A stretch of 64,000 nucleotides of DNA from Acholeplasma equifetale ATCC 29724 (GCF_000687735.1 NZ_JHXL01000005.1:1-64000), one strand, 5' to 3'. Numbered from the stretch's first letter, positions 8,665 to 17,900 are shown. Program-made: numbers and translations. Notes: a model not told the origin generated them from the letters alone.

Positions 8665-8745
8665 TTTTTCCTCTGTGCAACTTCACTTTCACCACTAGAT
8701 AACTAGCACTTGGCAAAAGAAACATTACACATGTGTTTTTTGCAG
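8665..8745 (-). promoter_or_regulatory. structured rpsB leader RNA (candidate S2 autoregulatory leader)
   Basis: The 5' leader of about 105 bases can fold. TTGGC (minus, 8749-8745) pairs with GCCAA (8714-8710) and encloses the palindrome ACACATGTGT. GTGC (8709-8706) pairs with GCAC (8678-8675) and encloses CTAG-TTAT-CTAG. The ribosome site follows. S2 leaders are known in other bacteria; which class this belongs to, if any, cannot be told by eye. Confidence 0.5.
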
Positions 8746-8752
8746 CCAATTA

Positions 8753-8781
8753 AATATAACATAAAGTTATATATTTTGCAA
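8753..8781 (-). promoter_or_regulatory. rpsB promoter
   Basis: Minus strand: -35 TTGCAA (8776-8781), 17 bases, -10 TATATT (8753-8758). The predicted start leaves the structured leader described separately. Confidence 0.75.
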
Positions 8782-8789
8782 CAATTATA

Positions 8790-9818
8790 TTAATTTTTAC
8801 CAGAAATATATGTTTTTACTTCATCAATGTGAATTGCAAAATTATAAAGTTGTAAGTCTGTTTCTTCATCATACATTGGGTATGAATATGCGTTAATTCC
8901 AATTAATTCACCATAGATATTAATTAATGCACCGCCTGAGTTACCCGGGTTAATTGGTGCCGTATGCATAATGACATCAGCATCAAATTGATAATCATCC
9001 CAGTCGTTTCGTTTAGCGTATGAAACAATACCAAATGTTACGATATCTTCAAACCATACTGGTGAACCAATTGCATATACCATATCACCTTTTTGAATTT
9101 TAGAACCATCTGCCATTGGTATAACAGGTAAATCATCGGTTGTTGTAAATTTTAAAATCGCTAAATCTTTTACTGCGGTTTCTGCAACCTTAGTAATACC
9201 TGTATAGCTCTTGCGATTTTCACCATCAAATACAGTGATTTTAAAGTTTGAACCTGTTGATCCATACGTTACGTGTTCATTTGTTAATACATAATATGTA
9301 TTGCCTTCTTTGCGGTAAATAACACCAGATCCACCTGAACCTTCTTCAGAACCAGAAACAATATCAATCATAACTACACTTTTATTTGCTTGTTTTATTA
9401 ATTCAATTTGTGCTTGATTGACTAAAGAAATAATTTCTTTTGCAGTTAATGATCCAGTATTTCCTAATAAAGATTTTATAAAATCTATATTTTCAGTAAA
9501 CCACGTTTCTAAATCTTCGCTTGATAAATCTGTATCATTTTTAATCCATTTTGCATATAATGTTAGATTTGTTGCAGCACCTGAATTAAATCCCATTGGA
9601 TATTTATATTCTTTATCTAAATACCATCCACCAAAAATAAATCCTTCTTTTGTTGGATCTTCTGATGGTAAGAAATATTCAAATGCATTAACTTCTTGTG
9701 TAAATAAAAATTCATTTTCAGATACATACGTAATTTGTACTTTTTTTAAATTTGAGTCTTGGCAAGCCACTAAAAATAAACTTAAGCTTGCAAATAATGT
9801 TAATAATATCTTTTTCAT
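8790..9818 (-). CDS. trypsin-like serine protease lipoprotein with InlB B-repeat
   Basis: Surface lipoprotein: a signal peptide ends in the lipobox LVAC (Cys about 19). Residues 26-93 form one InlB/Listeria-Bacteroides B-repeat with the hallmark GFIFGGWYLD and LTLYAKW. The rest is an S1C (HtrA/DegP-like) protease domain with a full triad: TNEHV (His), VKDLAILKF (Asp) and PGNSGGAL (Ser). There is no PDZ domain, so it is not a standard HtrA. It is the last gene of the trmFO-xerC-NUDIX-dut run, 12 bases after dut, with AAGGGGA before the ATG. Substrate unknown; extracellular protein cleavage or quality control is inferred. Confidence 0.88.
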   Translation of the reverse strand: MKKILLTLFASLSLFLVACQDSNLKKVQITYVSENEFLFTQEVNAFEYFLPSEDPTKEGFIFGGWYLDKEYKYPMGFNSGAATNLTLYAKWIKNDTDLSSEDLETWFTENIDFIKSLLGNTGSLTAKEIISLVNQAQIELIKQANKSVVMIDIVSGSEEGSGGSGVIYRKEGNTYYVLTNEHVTYGSTGSNFKITVFDGENRKSYTGITKVAETAVKDLAILKFTTTDDLPVIPMADGSKIQKGDMVYAIGSPVWFEDIVTFGIVSYAKRNDWDDYQFDADVIMHTAPINPGNSGGALINIYGELIGINAYSYPMYDEETDLQLYNFAIHIDEVKTYISGKN

Positions 9819-9830
9819 TTTTTTATCCCC

Positions 9831-10268
9831 TTAATTGGAACTTCCAAATCCACCTTTTCTTAATTTTTTTGCACTATCATTATCAGTTAAACCATATTTT
9901 TGGAAAATACCTTGTGCAATACGTTCACCTTTTTTAATCACTTGCACTTCAGTTCCAAAATTATAAATTGGAATCATTATATGTCCTTCATTCTCAGCAT
10001 TATTATAATAATCTTTATCAACAACACCTACATTATTTGACATTGTTAATCTTCTTTTAATTCCTAAACTTGATCTTGGATATACAAATAAAGCCTCATC
10101 TTCGGGCATATCTGCCTTTAACCCCGTTGGAACTAGCTTTATTTCACCTGGATTAATTGTGATATCTTCAGCAGACGCCAAATCATATCCAGCACTATAT
10201 TTTGTAGCTCGTTCTGGTATTTTTATATCTTTATCCAAATAACTTTGAATCACTTCAAATTTTCTCAT
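9831..10268 (-). CDS. dut: dUTP diphosphatase
   Basis: Trimeric dUTPase converting dUTP to dUMP, keeping uracil out of DNA and feeding thymidylate synthesis. All five motifs are recognisable: AGYDLASAED, PRSSLGIKR, GVVDKDYYN, GERIAQGIF and the flexible C-terminal KGGFGSSN. 145 residues is normal. The start overlaps the end of the NUDIX gene by 14 bases. Together with ung elsewhere in the window it covers uracil avoidance and repair. Confidence 0.95.
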   Translation of the reverse strand: MRKFEVIQSYLDKDIKIPERATKYSAGYDLASAEDITINPGEIKLVPTGLKADMPEDEALFVYPRSSLGIKRRLTMSNNVGVVDKDYYNNAENEGHIMIPIYNFGTEVQVIKKGERIAQGIFQKYGLTDNDSAKKLRKGGFGSSN

Positions 10269-10788
10269 CTTCTAAACCTCTTAATAAATATTTTAATACC
10301 GCATTTTCTCTTGGTAAAACAGTTTTCATACCTTTATTTCTTGGTGCTTCTTTGATTGTTTTTTCATTAACTAAAATGGCTTCTTTAATTTCAATCCAAG
10401 TTGGTATGACACCGTGTTCATATTCTCGTGATTCTAATTTTTGCTCACCTAATTGGTCAATTTTACATGTGAAATAAAATGATGTTTGATGGTAAACATG
10501 ATTTGAACCACTCACACCATATCGTTTTTCTTCAACAAACCCAATAGGTGAAATATTATAAACTTTTTTAGCACCTAATTCTTCTTCTAATTCTCTTTTT
10601 AGAGCATCTTCTAAAGTTTCATTATCTTTAACACCACCACCTGGAAATGTATAATCTTTAAAAAGCGGTGAATATACCATTAGAACTTTATTACCTTGTT
10701 GGATAACCCCTCGAACAGTTACTCTTTTTTTATGTATTTCTTGGTTTTCTAAACCTTCTTCAATAATCATATCACTTATTTTTTTCAT
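10255..10788 (-). CDS. NUDIX hydrolase
   Basis: A 177-residue protein with a NUDIX box at about 50-72: GGGVKDNETLEDALKREL followed by EELGA, matching GX5EX7REUXEEXGU. This family hydrolyses nucleoside diphosphates linked to another group. The substrate cannot be assigned; proximity to dut suggests nucleotide-pool cleaning. It overlaps xerC by 17 bases upstream and dut downstream, and ends in TGA. Confidence 0.9.
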   Translation of the reverse strand: MKKISDMIIEEGLENQEIHKKRVTVRGVIQQGNKVLMVYSPLFKDYTFPGGGVKDNETLEDALKRELEEELGAKKVYNISPIGFVEEKRYGVSGSNHVYHQTSFYFTCKIDQLGEQKLESREYEHGVIPTWIEIKEAILVNEKTIKEAPRNKGMKTVLPRENAVLKYLLRGLEDEKI

Positions 10789-11692
10789 GTTGAATCATCC
10801 TTGGATGTGTTTTTGAATATTTCTCTTTAACAACTTCACTTGAAACATGTGTATATATTTGAGTTGATTTTAGATGTGCATGCCCTAATAACTCTTGAAC
10901 AACTCTTAAATCTGCACCATGATTTAAAAGTGTTGTTGCAAAGGCGTGTCTTAACATATGTGGATGAATTTTAAATGTTTCTCCACTTTTTGTAATAATA
11001 TCATTTAAAATCACTCTTAATCCACGTTCTGTTAAAGGCGTCCCTTTATAATTAATAAATAATTTTTTCTCATTTGTATTCGTGCCTTTTGCTAGTAATG
11101 TTGCACGTGTATATGTTAGATAAAATTTTAACTGTTCAACTAAATTTTGATGTAAAGGTACATATCGATCTTTGCCACCTTTACCATGTATTTTTAATTG
11201 TTCATTCGATATATATACATCAGATATCGTTAATCCAATTAATTCAGATGCACGTAATCCACAGCTATACAACAAATCTAATATTAAATAATTCCTTACA
11301 CCTAGTGGTTTTGTGCGATCAATTGATTCAAATAAATAATTAATTTCTTCATCTTGAATCACTTGAGGTAATCGTTTTGGTACTTTCGGTGTTTTTACAA
11401 ACTGAAAAATATTGATATCTATCAAATTTTTAGATTGTAAATATGAATAAAAGTTTTTTAATGCTGAAATTTTTCTTGCAATTGAAGTTTTTGTAAAGTT
11501 TTGGTTATCCAAATATGAAATATAGTTACGTGCTAAACGTTCACGCGTAGCACCTAATAAACTATCTGCTAAACCTTCTGTTTTTAAAAACTGTTCAAAT
11601 TGCTCAACATCATTTAGATAACTTATGACCGTATCTTCACTATAATTCATTTCAATCATTAAATAATCTTTATATAACACCAAAACATCCAT
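10772..11692 (-). CDS. xerC: tyrosine recombinase XerC/CodV-like
   Basis: Site-specific recombinase expected to resolve chromosome dimers at dif. The N-terminal SAM-like domain is present (1-95). The catalytic domain has the Arg in LYSCGLRASELIGL (about 152), the Lys in HGKGGKDRYVPL, HPHMLRHAFATTLL (His-x-x-Arg), LGHAHLKSTQIYTHV (His and nucleophile Tyr). 306 residues is typical. Its position next to trmFO mirrors Bacillus codV, so XerC is favoured over XerD. No dif site was recognised nearby. Start ATG shares a base with the trmFO stop. Confidence 0.93.
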   Translation of the reverse strand: MDVLVLYKDYLMIEMNYSEDTVISYLNDVEQFEQFLKTEGLADSLLGATRERLARNYISYLDNQNFTKTSIARKISALKNFYSYLQSKNLIDINIFQFVKTPKVPKRLPQVIQDEEINYLFESIDRTKPLGVRNYLILDLLYSCGLRASELIGLTISDVYISNEQLKIHGKGGKDRYVPLHQNLVEQLKFYLTYTRATLLAKGTNTNEKKLFINYKGTPLTERGLRVILNDIITKSGETFKIHPHMLRHAFATTLLNHGADLRVVQELLGHAHLKSTQIYTHVSSEVVKEKYSKTHPRMIQHEKNK

Positions 11693-12975
11693 TATAGATT
11701 TTCCTTTATATAATTTTGAATCGCTTCAATGGCTCTATCGTGATATATTTTTTTACGTTCTTGTTTTTTAGCTTTAACTTCTTCTAATAGTCCGAAATTT
11801 GCATTCATTGGGACAAATTGATGATGATAATGAGATATATATTGACTCATAGCGCCCATCATTGAATGAACTGGTAAAGGTTTAACTGCGTTTGTTTTAA
11901 TATAGTGATACATGTTAATTGCAGCATTAATACCCGAAGCTGCACTTTCAACGTAACCTTCAACACCTGAGATTTGGCCTGCGAAAAACCAATTTGGTAT
12001 ATTTTTCACTTGAAATGCTTGATTAAGATAATCAGGACTGTTTAAATATGTGTTACGATGTATCACTCCGTATCTTAAAATCTCGGCATTTTCTAATCCC
12101 GGAATCATTTGTATAACGCGTTTTTGATCGCCCCATTTTAAACTTGTTTGAAAACCTACAATGTTGTACATTGTTTTATTCAAATCATCTTGACGAAGTT
12201 GAACAACAGCATATGGTAATGTACCGTCTGCTTTTTCCAACCCAACCGGTTTTAATGGTCCAAATCTTAATGTTTCATAACCTCTTGCAGCCATCACTTC
12301 AACAGGCATACATCCTTCAAACACATTATTTTCAAAATCTTTTGGAACAACTTTTTCAGCAGTCATTAATGCCTCATAAAATCTATCATATTCTTCTTTG
12401 TTCATAGGACAGTTAATATATGAAGCTTCACCTTTATCATAGCGACTCTTTAAGTAACATATATCCATGTTAATTGACTCTGCACTAAGTATTGGTGCAA
12501 CCGCATCAAAAAAATGTAATGATTCACTATGTAATTTATTTCTAATAAATTCACTTAAAGGTTCACTGGCAAGTGGACCTGCAGCAATAATTGTTAATTC
12601 ATCTTCATTAAGTTCTTTGACTTCTTCACGAATAACTTCAATATTTGGATGATTCATAATTTTTTCTGTTATATAGCCTGAAAAACGGTCTCTATCAACC
12701 GCTAAACTGCTCCCTGCCGGAACTTCAGCTTGGATTGCACTTTCCATAACAAGTGAACCAAACATCCTCATCTCTTCTTTTAATAATCCAACAGCATTAT
12801 ATGGATCATTTGATCTTAAAGAATTTGAACATACTAACTCTGCAAATTGTTCTGTAACATGTGCAGGTGTTTTTTTAATTGGTCTCATTTCATATAATTT
12901 GACCTTTATACCGCGGTTAGCTAGAAACCATGCTGCCTCACTACCAGCTAAACCGCCTCCAATAATTTTTACCAT
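11692..12975 (-). CDS. trmFO: methylenetetrahydrofolate-tRNA m5U54 methyltransferase
   Basis: Folate- and FAD-dependent enzyme making ribothymidine in the T-loop of tRNA. The Rossmann motif GGGLAGSEAAW is at residues 6-16, followed by MRPIKKTPAH and ELVCSNSLRS; the central block FEGCMPVE and the C-terminal FAGQISGVEGYVESAASG are characteristic. The start is taken at MVKIIGGG, three codons below a possible GTG that overlaps the ribosome site. A -10 TATAAT lies upstream. It heads the operon trmFO-xerC-NUDIX-dut-protease. Confidence 0.95.
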   Translation of the reverse strand: MVKIIGGGLAGSEAAWFLANRGIKVKLYEMRPIKKTPAHVTEQFAELVCSNSLRSNDPYNAVGLLKEEMRMFGSLVMESAIQAEVPAGSSLAVDRDRFSGYITEKIMNHPNIEVIREEVKELNEDELTIIAAGPLASEPLSEFIRNKLHSESLHFFDAVAPILSAESINMDICYLKSRYDKGEASYINCPMNKEEYDRFYEALMTAEKVVPKDFENNVFEGCMPVEVMAARGYETLRFGPLKPVGLEKADGTLPYAVVQLRQDDLNKTMYNIVGFQTSLKWGDQKRVIQMIPGLENAEILRYGVIHRNTYLNSPDYLNQAFQVKNIPNWFFAGQISGVEGYVESAASGINAAINMYHYIKTNAVKPLPVHSMMGAMSQYISHYHHQFVPMNANFGLLEEVKAKKQERKKIYHDRAIEAIQNYIKENL

Positions 12976-13080
12976 TCTCTTCACCAGTTTTTATTATACC
13001 ATGTATAACGAAGCTTCCTGCTAAAATAAAATTCAAAATACTCATGTTATAATGATGGTGTAAAAGGGGGATAGATAAAC

Positions 13081-13737
13081 TTGAAAAAGTTATATTTTGG
13101 GGAAATTCTTGGTACATTCGCATTGATATTTATTGGATGTACAGTTGCAGTACTAAGCGGTAATTTATTAACAACCGCATTAGCATTTGGTACTACAGTT
13201 GTTGTAATGAGTTATACGATTGGTCATTTATCAGGAAGTCATTTTAATCCTGTAGTTAGTTTAGCAATGGCTGTAAAGAAAAAAATAACATGGAATGAGT
13301 TTTTACATTACATCCTTGCTCAATTTGTTGGGGGAATTTTTGGTATATTAGCTGTATATGTCATAACCCATGATCGAAATAGTCTCGGATCTAATCAAGT
13401 GAGCGCTTTGAGTTCATCAGAGTCTATCTCAATATTTATTGGTTTATTCACTGAGATTCTTGTAACATTTTTCTTTATTTTTGTAATATTAATGGTTCAA
13501 AGTAAACAGGAATTAGAAAAGTTCGCAGGATTAATTATTGGGATTACTTTATCACTTTTAATTTTAGTTGCAGGTCCAGTAACAAATGCTTCTTTAAATC
13601 CAATTCGTTCTCTTGCTCCTGCATTAATCGAATTTGGTAAACCTTTAGAACAACTTTGGATATTCATTTTAGGTCCAACAGTTGGAAGCTTACTTGCTGT
13701 ATTTGTATATAATTTTGTTCCACAAGATGAGTCTTAA
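13081..13737 (+). CDS. aquaporin-family channel with altered NPA boxes
   Basis: MIP-family water or small-solute channel of 218 residues with six membrane helices. The first pore loop reads SGSHFNPVVSLAM (NPV instead of NPA) and the second NASLNPIRSLAPAL (NPI), with the selectivity-filter Arg after it. Both alanines of the NPA signatures are therefore replaced by bulkier residues. The start is a TTG following GGGGGA; no in-frame ATG fits. A -10 TATAAT lies at 13048-13053. It diverges from trmFO. The solute cannot be assigned: water, glycerol or another neutral molecule. Confidence 0.88.
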   Translation: MKKLYFGEILGTFALIFIGCTVAVLSGNLLTTALAFGTTVVVMSYTIGHLSGSHFNPVVSLAMAVKKKITWNEFLHYILAQFVGGIFGILAVYVITHDRNSLGSNQVSALSSSESISIFIGLFTEILVTFFFIFVILMVQSKQELEKFAGLIIGITLSLLILVAGPVTNASLNPIRSLAPALIEFGKPLEQLWIFILGPTVGSLLAVFVYNFVPQDES

Positions 13738-13744
13738 ATGAAAG

Positions 13745-13770
13745 AAAAGGTTAACGTGAGTTAACCTTTT
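13745..13770. terminator. bidirectional terminator between the aquaporin and ECF genes
   Basis: AAAGGTTAAC and GTTAACCTTT flank a short loop, with As before and Ts after, so it can work in both directions. The stem includes the last codons and stop of the ECF gene. Confidence 0.85.
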
Positions 13771-14305
13771 TTGTTTTGTATGTTTTAATTGTAAAATCTA
13801 AATACATCGGTTCTAATCTTAAATTAATTTGATAAACAATAAATGATAGAATAAACGTATTTACTGGAATTAATCCCACTTTAACTAATGTTGTCCAAAA
13901 TAAAACTTCTCCTTCAGCAAATCCATAAGCTAAAATTGCAAGAGAATTACTAATTGTTGCAAGTAAATGAGCAATTAATACTGTGACTAACATCATATAG
14001 AATGATTTAAAATTTTTGTTGATAATACCTGGCAAAAATCCCCACCATATAGCTGCTATTACAAACAATGGTAAATAGGCATCACCAGCTGCTAATACTG
14101 CTAAAAAGTCCGCTGTTATAGCCATTAAAACGCCATAAATTGGTCCTAATAACATGCTACCTATGATTAAAGGCATTGCATAAAAAGGAAGTCCAAATAT
14201 ATTTTTCATATCCGCTGGGACAAATTGCTTAAATAAAACATCAATAACAACCGATAATGCTGTTAATGTTGCTGCAAGTGTTAATCTTCTTATTTGTTTA
14301 TGCAT
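13751..14305 (-). CDS. ECF transporter substrate-binding (S) component, FolT-like
   Basis: A 184-residue membrane protein with about six helices, resembling vitamin-binding S components of energy-coupling-factor importers. The pattern FGLPFYAMPLIIGSMLLGP, then GVLMAITADFLA and a Pro/Gly-rich segment WWGFLPGII, is closest to folate-type (FolT) S components. It would share an EcfAT module encoded elsewhere. The match is by recall of family pattern, so the substrate is tentative. Lies downstream of ung. Confidence 0.75.
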   Translation of the reverse strand: MHKQIRRLTLAATLTALSVVIDVLFKQFVPADMKNIFGLPFYAMPLIIGSMLLGPIYGVLMAITADFLAVLAAGDAYLPLFVIAAIWWGFLPGIINKNFKSFYMMLVTVLIAHLLATISNSLAILAYGFAEGEVLFWTTLVKVGLIPVNTFILSFIVYQINLRLEPMYLDFTIKTYKTKKVNSR

Positions 14306-14326
14306 TTTATCACATCCTTTTTATAT

Positions 14327-14971
14327 TTACTTTGACCAATCAATTGGTTTAACATTGTTTCTGATTAAGTACTCGTTTGCACGACTAAATGGTTTTGAAT
14401 TAAAAAAATCTACTCTTGCAGAAAATGGTGATGGATGTGAAGATTCTATGACAAAATGTTTTTCATTATTAATCAAATTTTTATAACTTTTAGCATTATT
14501 TCCCCAAAGAATGAAACAAATTGGTTGATCTAATTTATCTAAAAATGAAATTACATGTTCTGTAAATATTTCCCATCCAATACCTTTGTGTGAGTTTGGT
14601 TTATCTTTAATAACAGTAAGTTGAGTATTTAATAATAAAACCCCTTCTTTTGCCCATGAAGTTAAATTATTATTTGTTCTTATAATATCTAAATCATTTT
14701 TTAATTCAATAAAAATGTTTTGAAGTGATGGTGGACGTTTATCAACAAGCACACTAAAAGCTAATCCATGTGCTTCATTTTCGCCATGATATGGATCTTG
14801 ACCTAAAATGACAACTTTGACATTTTCAATAGGCGTTAATCGAAATGCTTCAAACCATTTATCTTTTGGAGGATACACTGTTTGACTTTGCATATCATAA
14901 TATATTTTATTCATCATACCTTCAAAGTATGATTGCTTACTTTCTTTTTCAATAAATTGATACCAATTCAT
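14327..14971 (-). CDS. ung: uracil-DNA glycosylase
   Basis: Family 1 UDG that excises uracil from DNA. Motifs: GQDPYHGENEAHGLAFSV with the catalytic Asp, the LLLNTQLTV segment (usually LLLNT.LTV), LWGNNAKSY, and SSHPSPFSA with the catalytic His and DNA-intercalating loop. The start is placed at MNWYQF, because AAGGATG upstream serves as its ribosome site and contains an earlier in-frame ATG. 214 residues. Confidence 0.96.
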   Translation of the reverse strand: MNWYQFIEKESKQSYFEGMMNKIYYDMQSQTVYPPKDKWFEAFRLTPIENVKVVILGQDPYHGENEAHGLAFSVLVDKRPPSLQNIFIELKNDLDIIRTNNNLTSWAKEGVLLLNTQLTVIKDKPNSHKGIGWEIFTEHVISFLDKLDQPICFILWGNNAKSYKNLINNEKHFVIESSHPSPFSARVDFFNSKPFSRANEYLIRNNVKPIDWSK

Positions 14972-14982
14972 TTTTATCATCC

Positions 14983-15438
14983 TTAAGGTAAAATAAACCA
15001 AAGTTTACCAATAATATCATTAATTGTTACGTGATATTCTTCATTATCATTCATCTTAAAATGATCATAAATTCTATCTTCTTTATTTTTTTCAAATTCT
15101 CGATGTGGATATGTAATGACATATCCTTCTTCAGTAATATGAGAAAAATGATGTGTAACTATCTTTCTTTGATAAGAACCATTAACATAGATATATGTTT
15201 CAAATAATATGACATCACCATCTTTTAATTCATATGGATTTAATACTTTATATGCAACGATAACATCTTCTGTCATAATCATTGGTTCCATTGAACCACT
15301 TGCAACCTTATACCAACCAAAACCTAAATATTTAGTTGTTTTTCCTGGCATAGCTAAAGATATAATTATAAATAAACTCAAATATAACACAACGACTGCA
15401 TATATGGTATTCAGAATGATTTTAAATGTTTTTTTCAT
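14983..15438 (-). CDS. sipW: signal peptidase I, SipW/ER-type
   Basis: Membrane-anchored signal peptidase of 151 residues. One N-terminal membrane helix (about 7-30) is followed by the catalytic box SGSMEPM (nucleophile Ser 49). The general-base position is His in VTHH (about 96), not Lys, which marks the SipW/endoplasmic reticulum/archaeal class. Family and catalytic type follow from these motifs. It is probably the general secretory signal peptidase, although the window shows only lipoprotein substrates, which need LspA instead. The ATG has GGAG at good spacing; ung follows 12 bases later. Confidence 0.85.
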   Translation of the reverse strand: MKKTFKIILNTIYAVVVLYLSLFIIISLAMPGKTTKYLGFGWYKVASGSMEPMIMTEDVIVAYKVLNPYELKDGDVILFETYIYVNGSYQRKIVTHHFSHITEEGYVITYPHREFEKNKEDRIYDHFKMNDNEEYHVTINDIIGKLWFILP

Positions 15439-15503
15439 ATTGTCTCCATTGTTTATAATCTAACTAATAGTTTACCATAAAACATGCACTTAATCGAAAA
15501 AAA

Positions 15504-15529
15504 ATACAGGCTTTATAAAAAGCCTGTAT
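15504..15529 (-). terminator. gap terminator
   Basis: ATACAGGCT / AGCCTGTAT, 9-bp stem, followed on the minus strand by eight Ts. Confidence 0.92.
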
Positions 15530-15548
15530 CGATTTAATTAAATTCAGC

Positions 15549-16632
<1,084 letters not shown>

Positions 16633-16645
16633 GAGAAAATGTAAG

Positions 16646-16659
16646 TGTAAACGTTTACG
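16646..16659. promoter_or_regulatory. cre-like palindrome between gap and the CYTH gene
   Basis: TGTAAACGTTTACG contains the perfect 12-bp palindrome GTAAACGTTTAC (16647-16658) and differs from the CcpA consensus TGWAANCGNTNWCA only in the last base. Its centre is about 54 bases upstream of the predicted gap start, and about 62 upstream of the divergent CYTH gene start. Confidence 0.7.
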
Positions 16660-16681
16660 AGACAATTATTGCTCAAACAGT

Positions 16682-16708
16682 TTGAAATTGTGGTGTTTGT
16701 GATATAAT
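16682..16708 (+). promoter_or_regulatory. promoter of the CYTH gene
   Basis: TTGAAA (16682-16687) and TATAAT (16703-16708) with a short 15-base spacer. The -10 is consensus; the spacing is suboptimal. Confidence 0.5.
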
Positions 16709-16727
16709 CTTTAAAGAGGTATATGAT

Positions 16728-17300
16728 ATGAATCATAATGCAATGAATAAGAATATTGAAATTGAATTCAAAACAAGAATCTCCGAAGAAACTTACCACA
16801 AATTACTTTCTGATTTTGATTTAGAGAATAATGTTTTCAAGCAAACAAATTATTATTTTGATACTGACAACTTAGATTTAAATCAAAGAAAAACAGTATT
16901 AAGAATTCGTTCAAAAGGTCCTCATAGTTTTAAACTTACTTTAAAAAGTCAACATGAACAAGAAGCATATGAGTTTCATGTTTTCCTAACAAAAGATGAA
17001 GCAGAACATATGATTAAACATGGTTTTAACACAAAAGATTATTTTGAAGAATTCGATTACTTTGTTACATTTAAAACTTCTTTAGACAATTATCGAGCTA
17101 AAACACCTTATGAACGTGGTACATTATTCTTTGATTTATGTGAGTATTGTGGTCAAAGGGACTATGAAATTGAGTATGAAGTAGATCACTATGAAGAGGG
17201 ATTAAAAGTTTGGTATGAGTTTTTACAAAAAAATCATATTACTCAAACGCCAACACTTAGAAAATCTGAACGTGCACTTATGTGTATTTTAAACAAATAG
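16728..17300 (+). CDS. CYTH-domain protein, YjbK family
   Basis: A 190-residue member of the CYTH/triphosphate tunnel metalloenzyme family. The N-terminal signature EIEFK (ExExK) is at about residues 11-15, followed by alternating basic and acidic beta strands such as TVLRIRSKG, SFKLTLKSQ, DYEIEYEVD and the C-terminal RKSERAL. Families of this type hydrolyse inorganic or thiamine triphosphate or make cyclic AMP; Bacillus YjbK-like members are poorly defined. The first ATG follows GAGG; an ATG five codons later is also possible. It is divergent from gap. Confidence 0.88.
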   Translation: MNHNAMNKNIEIEFKTRISEETYHKLLSDFDLENNVFKQTNYYFDTDNLDLNQRKTVLRIRSKGPHSFKLTLKSQHEQEAYEFHVFLTKDEAEHMIKHGFNTKDYFEEFDYFVTFKTSLDNYRAKTPYERGTLFFDLCEYCGQRDYEIEYEVDHYEEGLKVWYEFLQKNHITQTPTLRKSERALMCILNK

Positions 17301-17319
17301 GCTCTATGCCTATTTTTTT
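17296..17319 (+). terminator. terminator of the CYTH gene
   Basis: AATAGGC / GCCTATT with a 5-base loop, running into a T tract. It overlaps the stop codon. Confidence 0.85.
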
Positions 17320-17328
17320 TACAAAAAA

Positions 17329-17346
17329 ATAGTCCATAAGGACTAT
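17329..17346 (-). terminator. spx terminator
   Basis: ATAGTCC / GGACTAT stem followed on the minus strand by seven Ts. The stem begins with the TAG stop of the gene. Confidence 0.85.
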
Positions 17347-17813
17347 TCTTCATCTTCTTCTGAAATTTCGCCATCTTCAATGGCTTTAAAATATCGATTT
17401 AATGTTTCTTGATAATGCGCAAAATCTTCTTCTGAATTCTCACGCATAATCATTTCTCTTAATTTTTTTGGAATAAACACTCGAATTTCTTCATCGTTAT
17501 AACCAACTTGCATTCTCTTTGAATCCACAATAATTGGTCTTTTTAATACAGATGGGTTTTGAATAATAAAGTTTTTTAATTCGGAAACAGACATATCTTC
17601 AACATCTAATTCTTCTTCTTTGAAGACTTTTGAGCGTGTTGAAATAATGTCATCAAAACCATTTTCTGCATGTTTTAACATTAACTCAATGTCTTCTTCT
17701 GTAATACGATGATTGAAAAGATTTTTCTCTTCGTATGGGACTTTATGCTCATCTAGCCATTTTTTAGCTTTACGACATGAAGAACAGCTGGGTGTCGTAT
17801 AAATTGTGATCAT
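17343..17813 (-). CDS. spx: Spx/ArsC-family transcriptional regulator
   Basis: Thioredoxin-fold protein that binds the RNA polymerase alpha C-terminal domain and redirects transcription under thiol stress. It begins MITIYTTPSCSSCRKAKKWL: the CxxC redox switch of Spx is present (Cys 9 and Cys 12). Further family blocks are KNLFNHRITEEDI and RPIIVDSKRMQVGYNDEEIRVFIP. The upstream in-frame ATG at 17867 is rejected because it would lie almost on the transcription start; the chosen ATG follows AGAGGGGG. A terminator-like hairpin precedes the ribosome site. The C-terminus is Glu-rich. Confidence 0.92.
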   Translation of the reverse strand: MITIYTTPSCSSCRKAKKWLDEHKVPYEEKNLFNHRITEEDIELMLKHAENGFDDIISTRSKVFKEEELDVEDMSVSELKNFIIQNPSVLKRPIIVDSKRMQVGYNDEEIRVFIPKKLREMIMRENSEEDFAHYQETLNRYFKAIEDGEISEEDEE

Positions 17814-17832
17814 AACATGTCTACCCCCTCTT

Positions 17833-17862
17833 AAAAAACAATAACCCTTGCGGGATTTATTG
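17833..17862 (-). other. terminator-like hairpin in the spx leader
   Basis: On the minus strand CAATAA-AT-CCC, loop GCAA, GGG-TTATTG, then six Ts (17838-17833), all between the predicted spx start point (about 17865) and its ribosome site. No gene ends here on this strand, so it is either an attenuator or a 5' stabilising hairpin. Confidence 0.65.
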
Positions 17863-17871
17863 TCCATTTTT

Positions 17872-17900
17872 ATTATACCGTTTTGTCAAATGATTTACAA
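17872..17900 (-). promoter_or_regulatory. spx promoter
   Basis: Minus strand: -35 TTGTAA (17895-17900), 17 bases, -10 TATAAT (17872-17877). Confidence 0.75.

Noticed and set aside
12941-13123. Minus-strand open frame across the trmFO/aquaporin gap
   Set aside because: Covers divergent promoters and two gene starts; no ribosome site or family.
17814-17867. Longer N-terminus for Spx
   Set aside because: The first ATG would lie right at the predicted start point of transcription, and the extra residues are encoded by a terminator-like hairpin.
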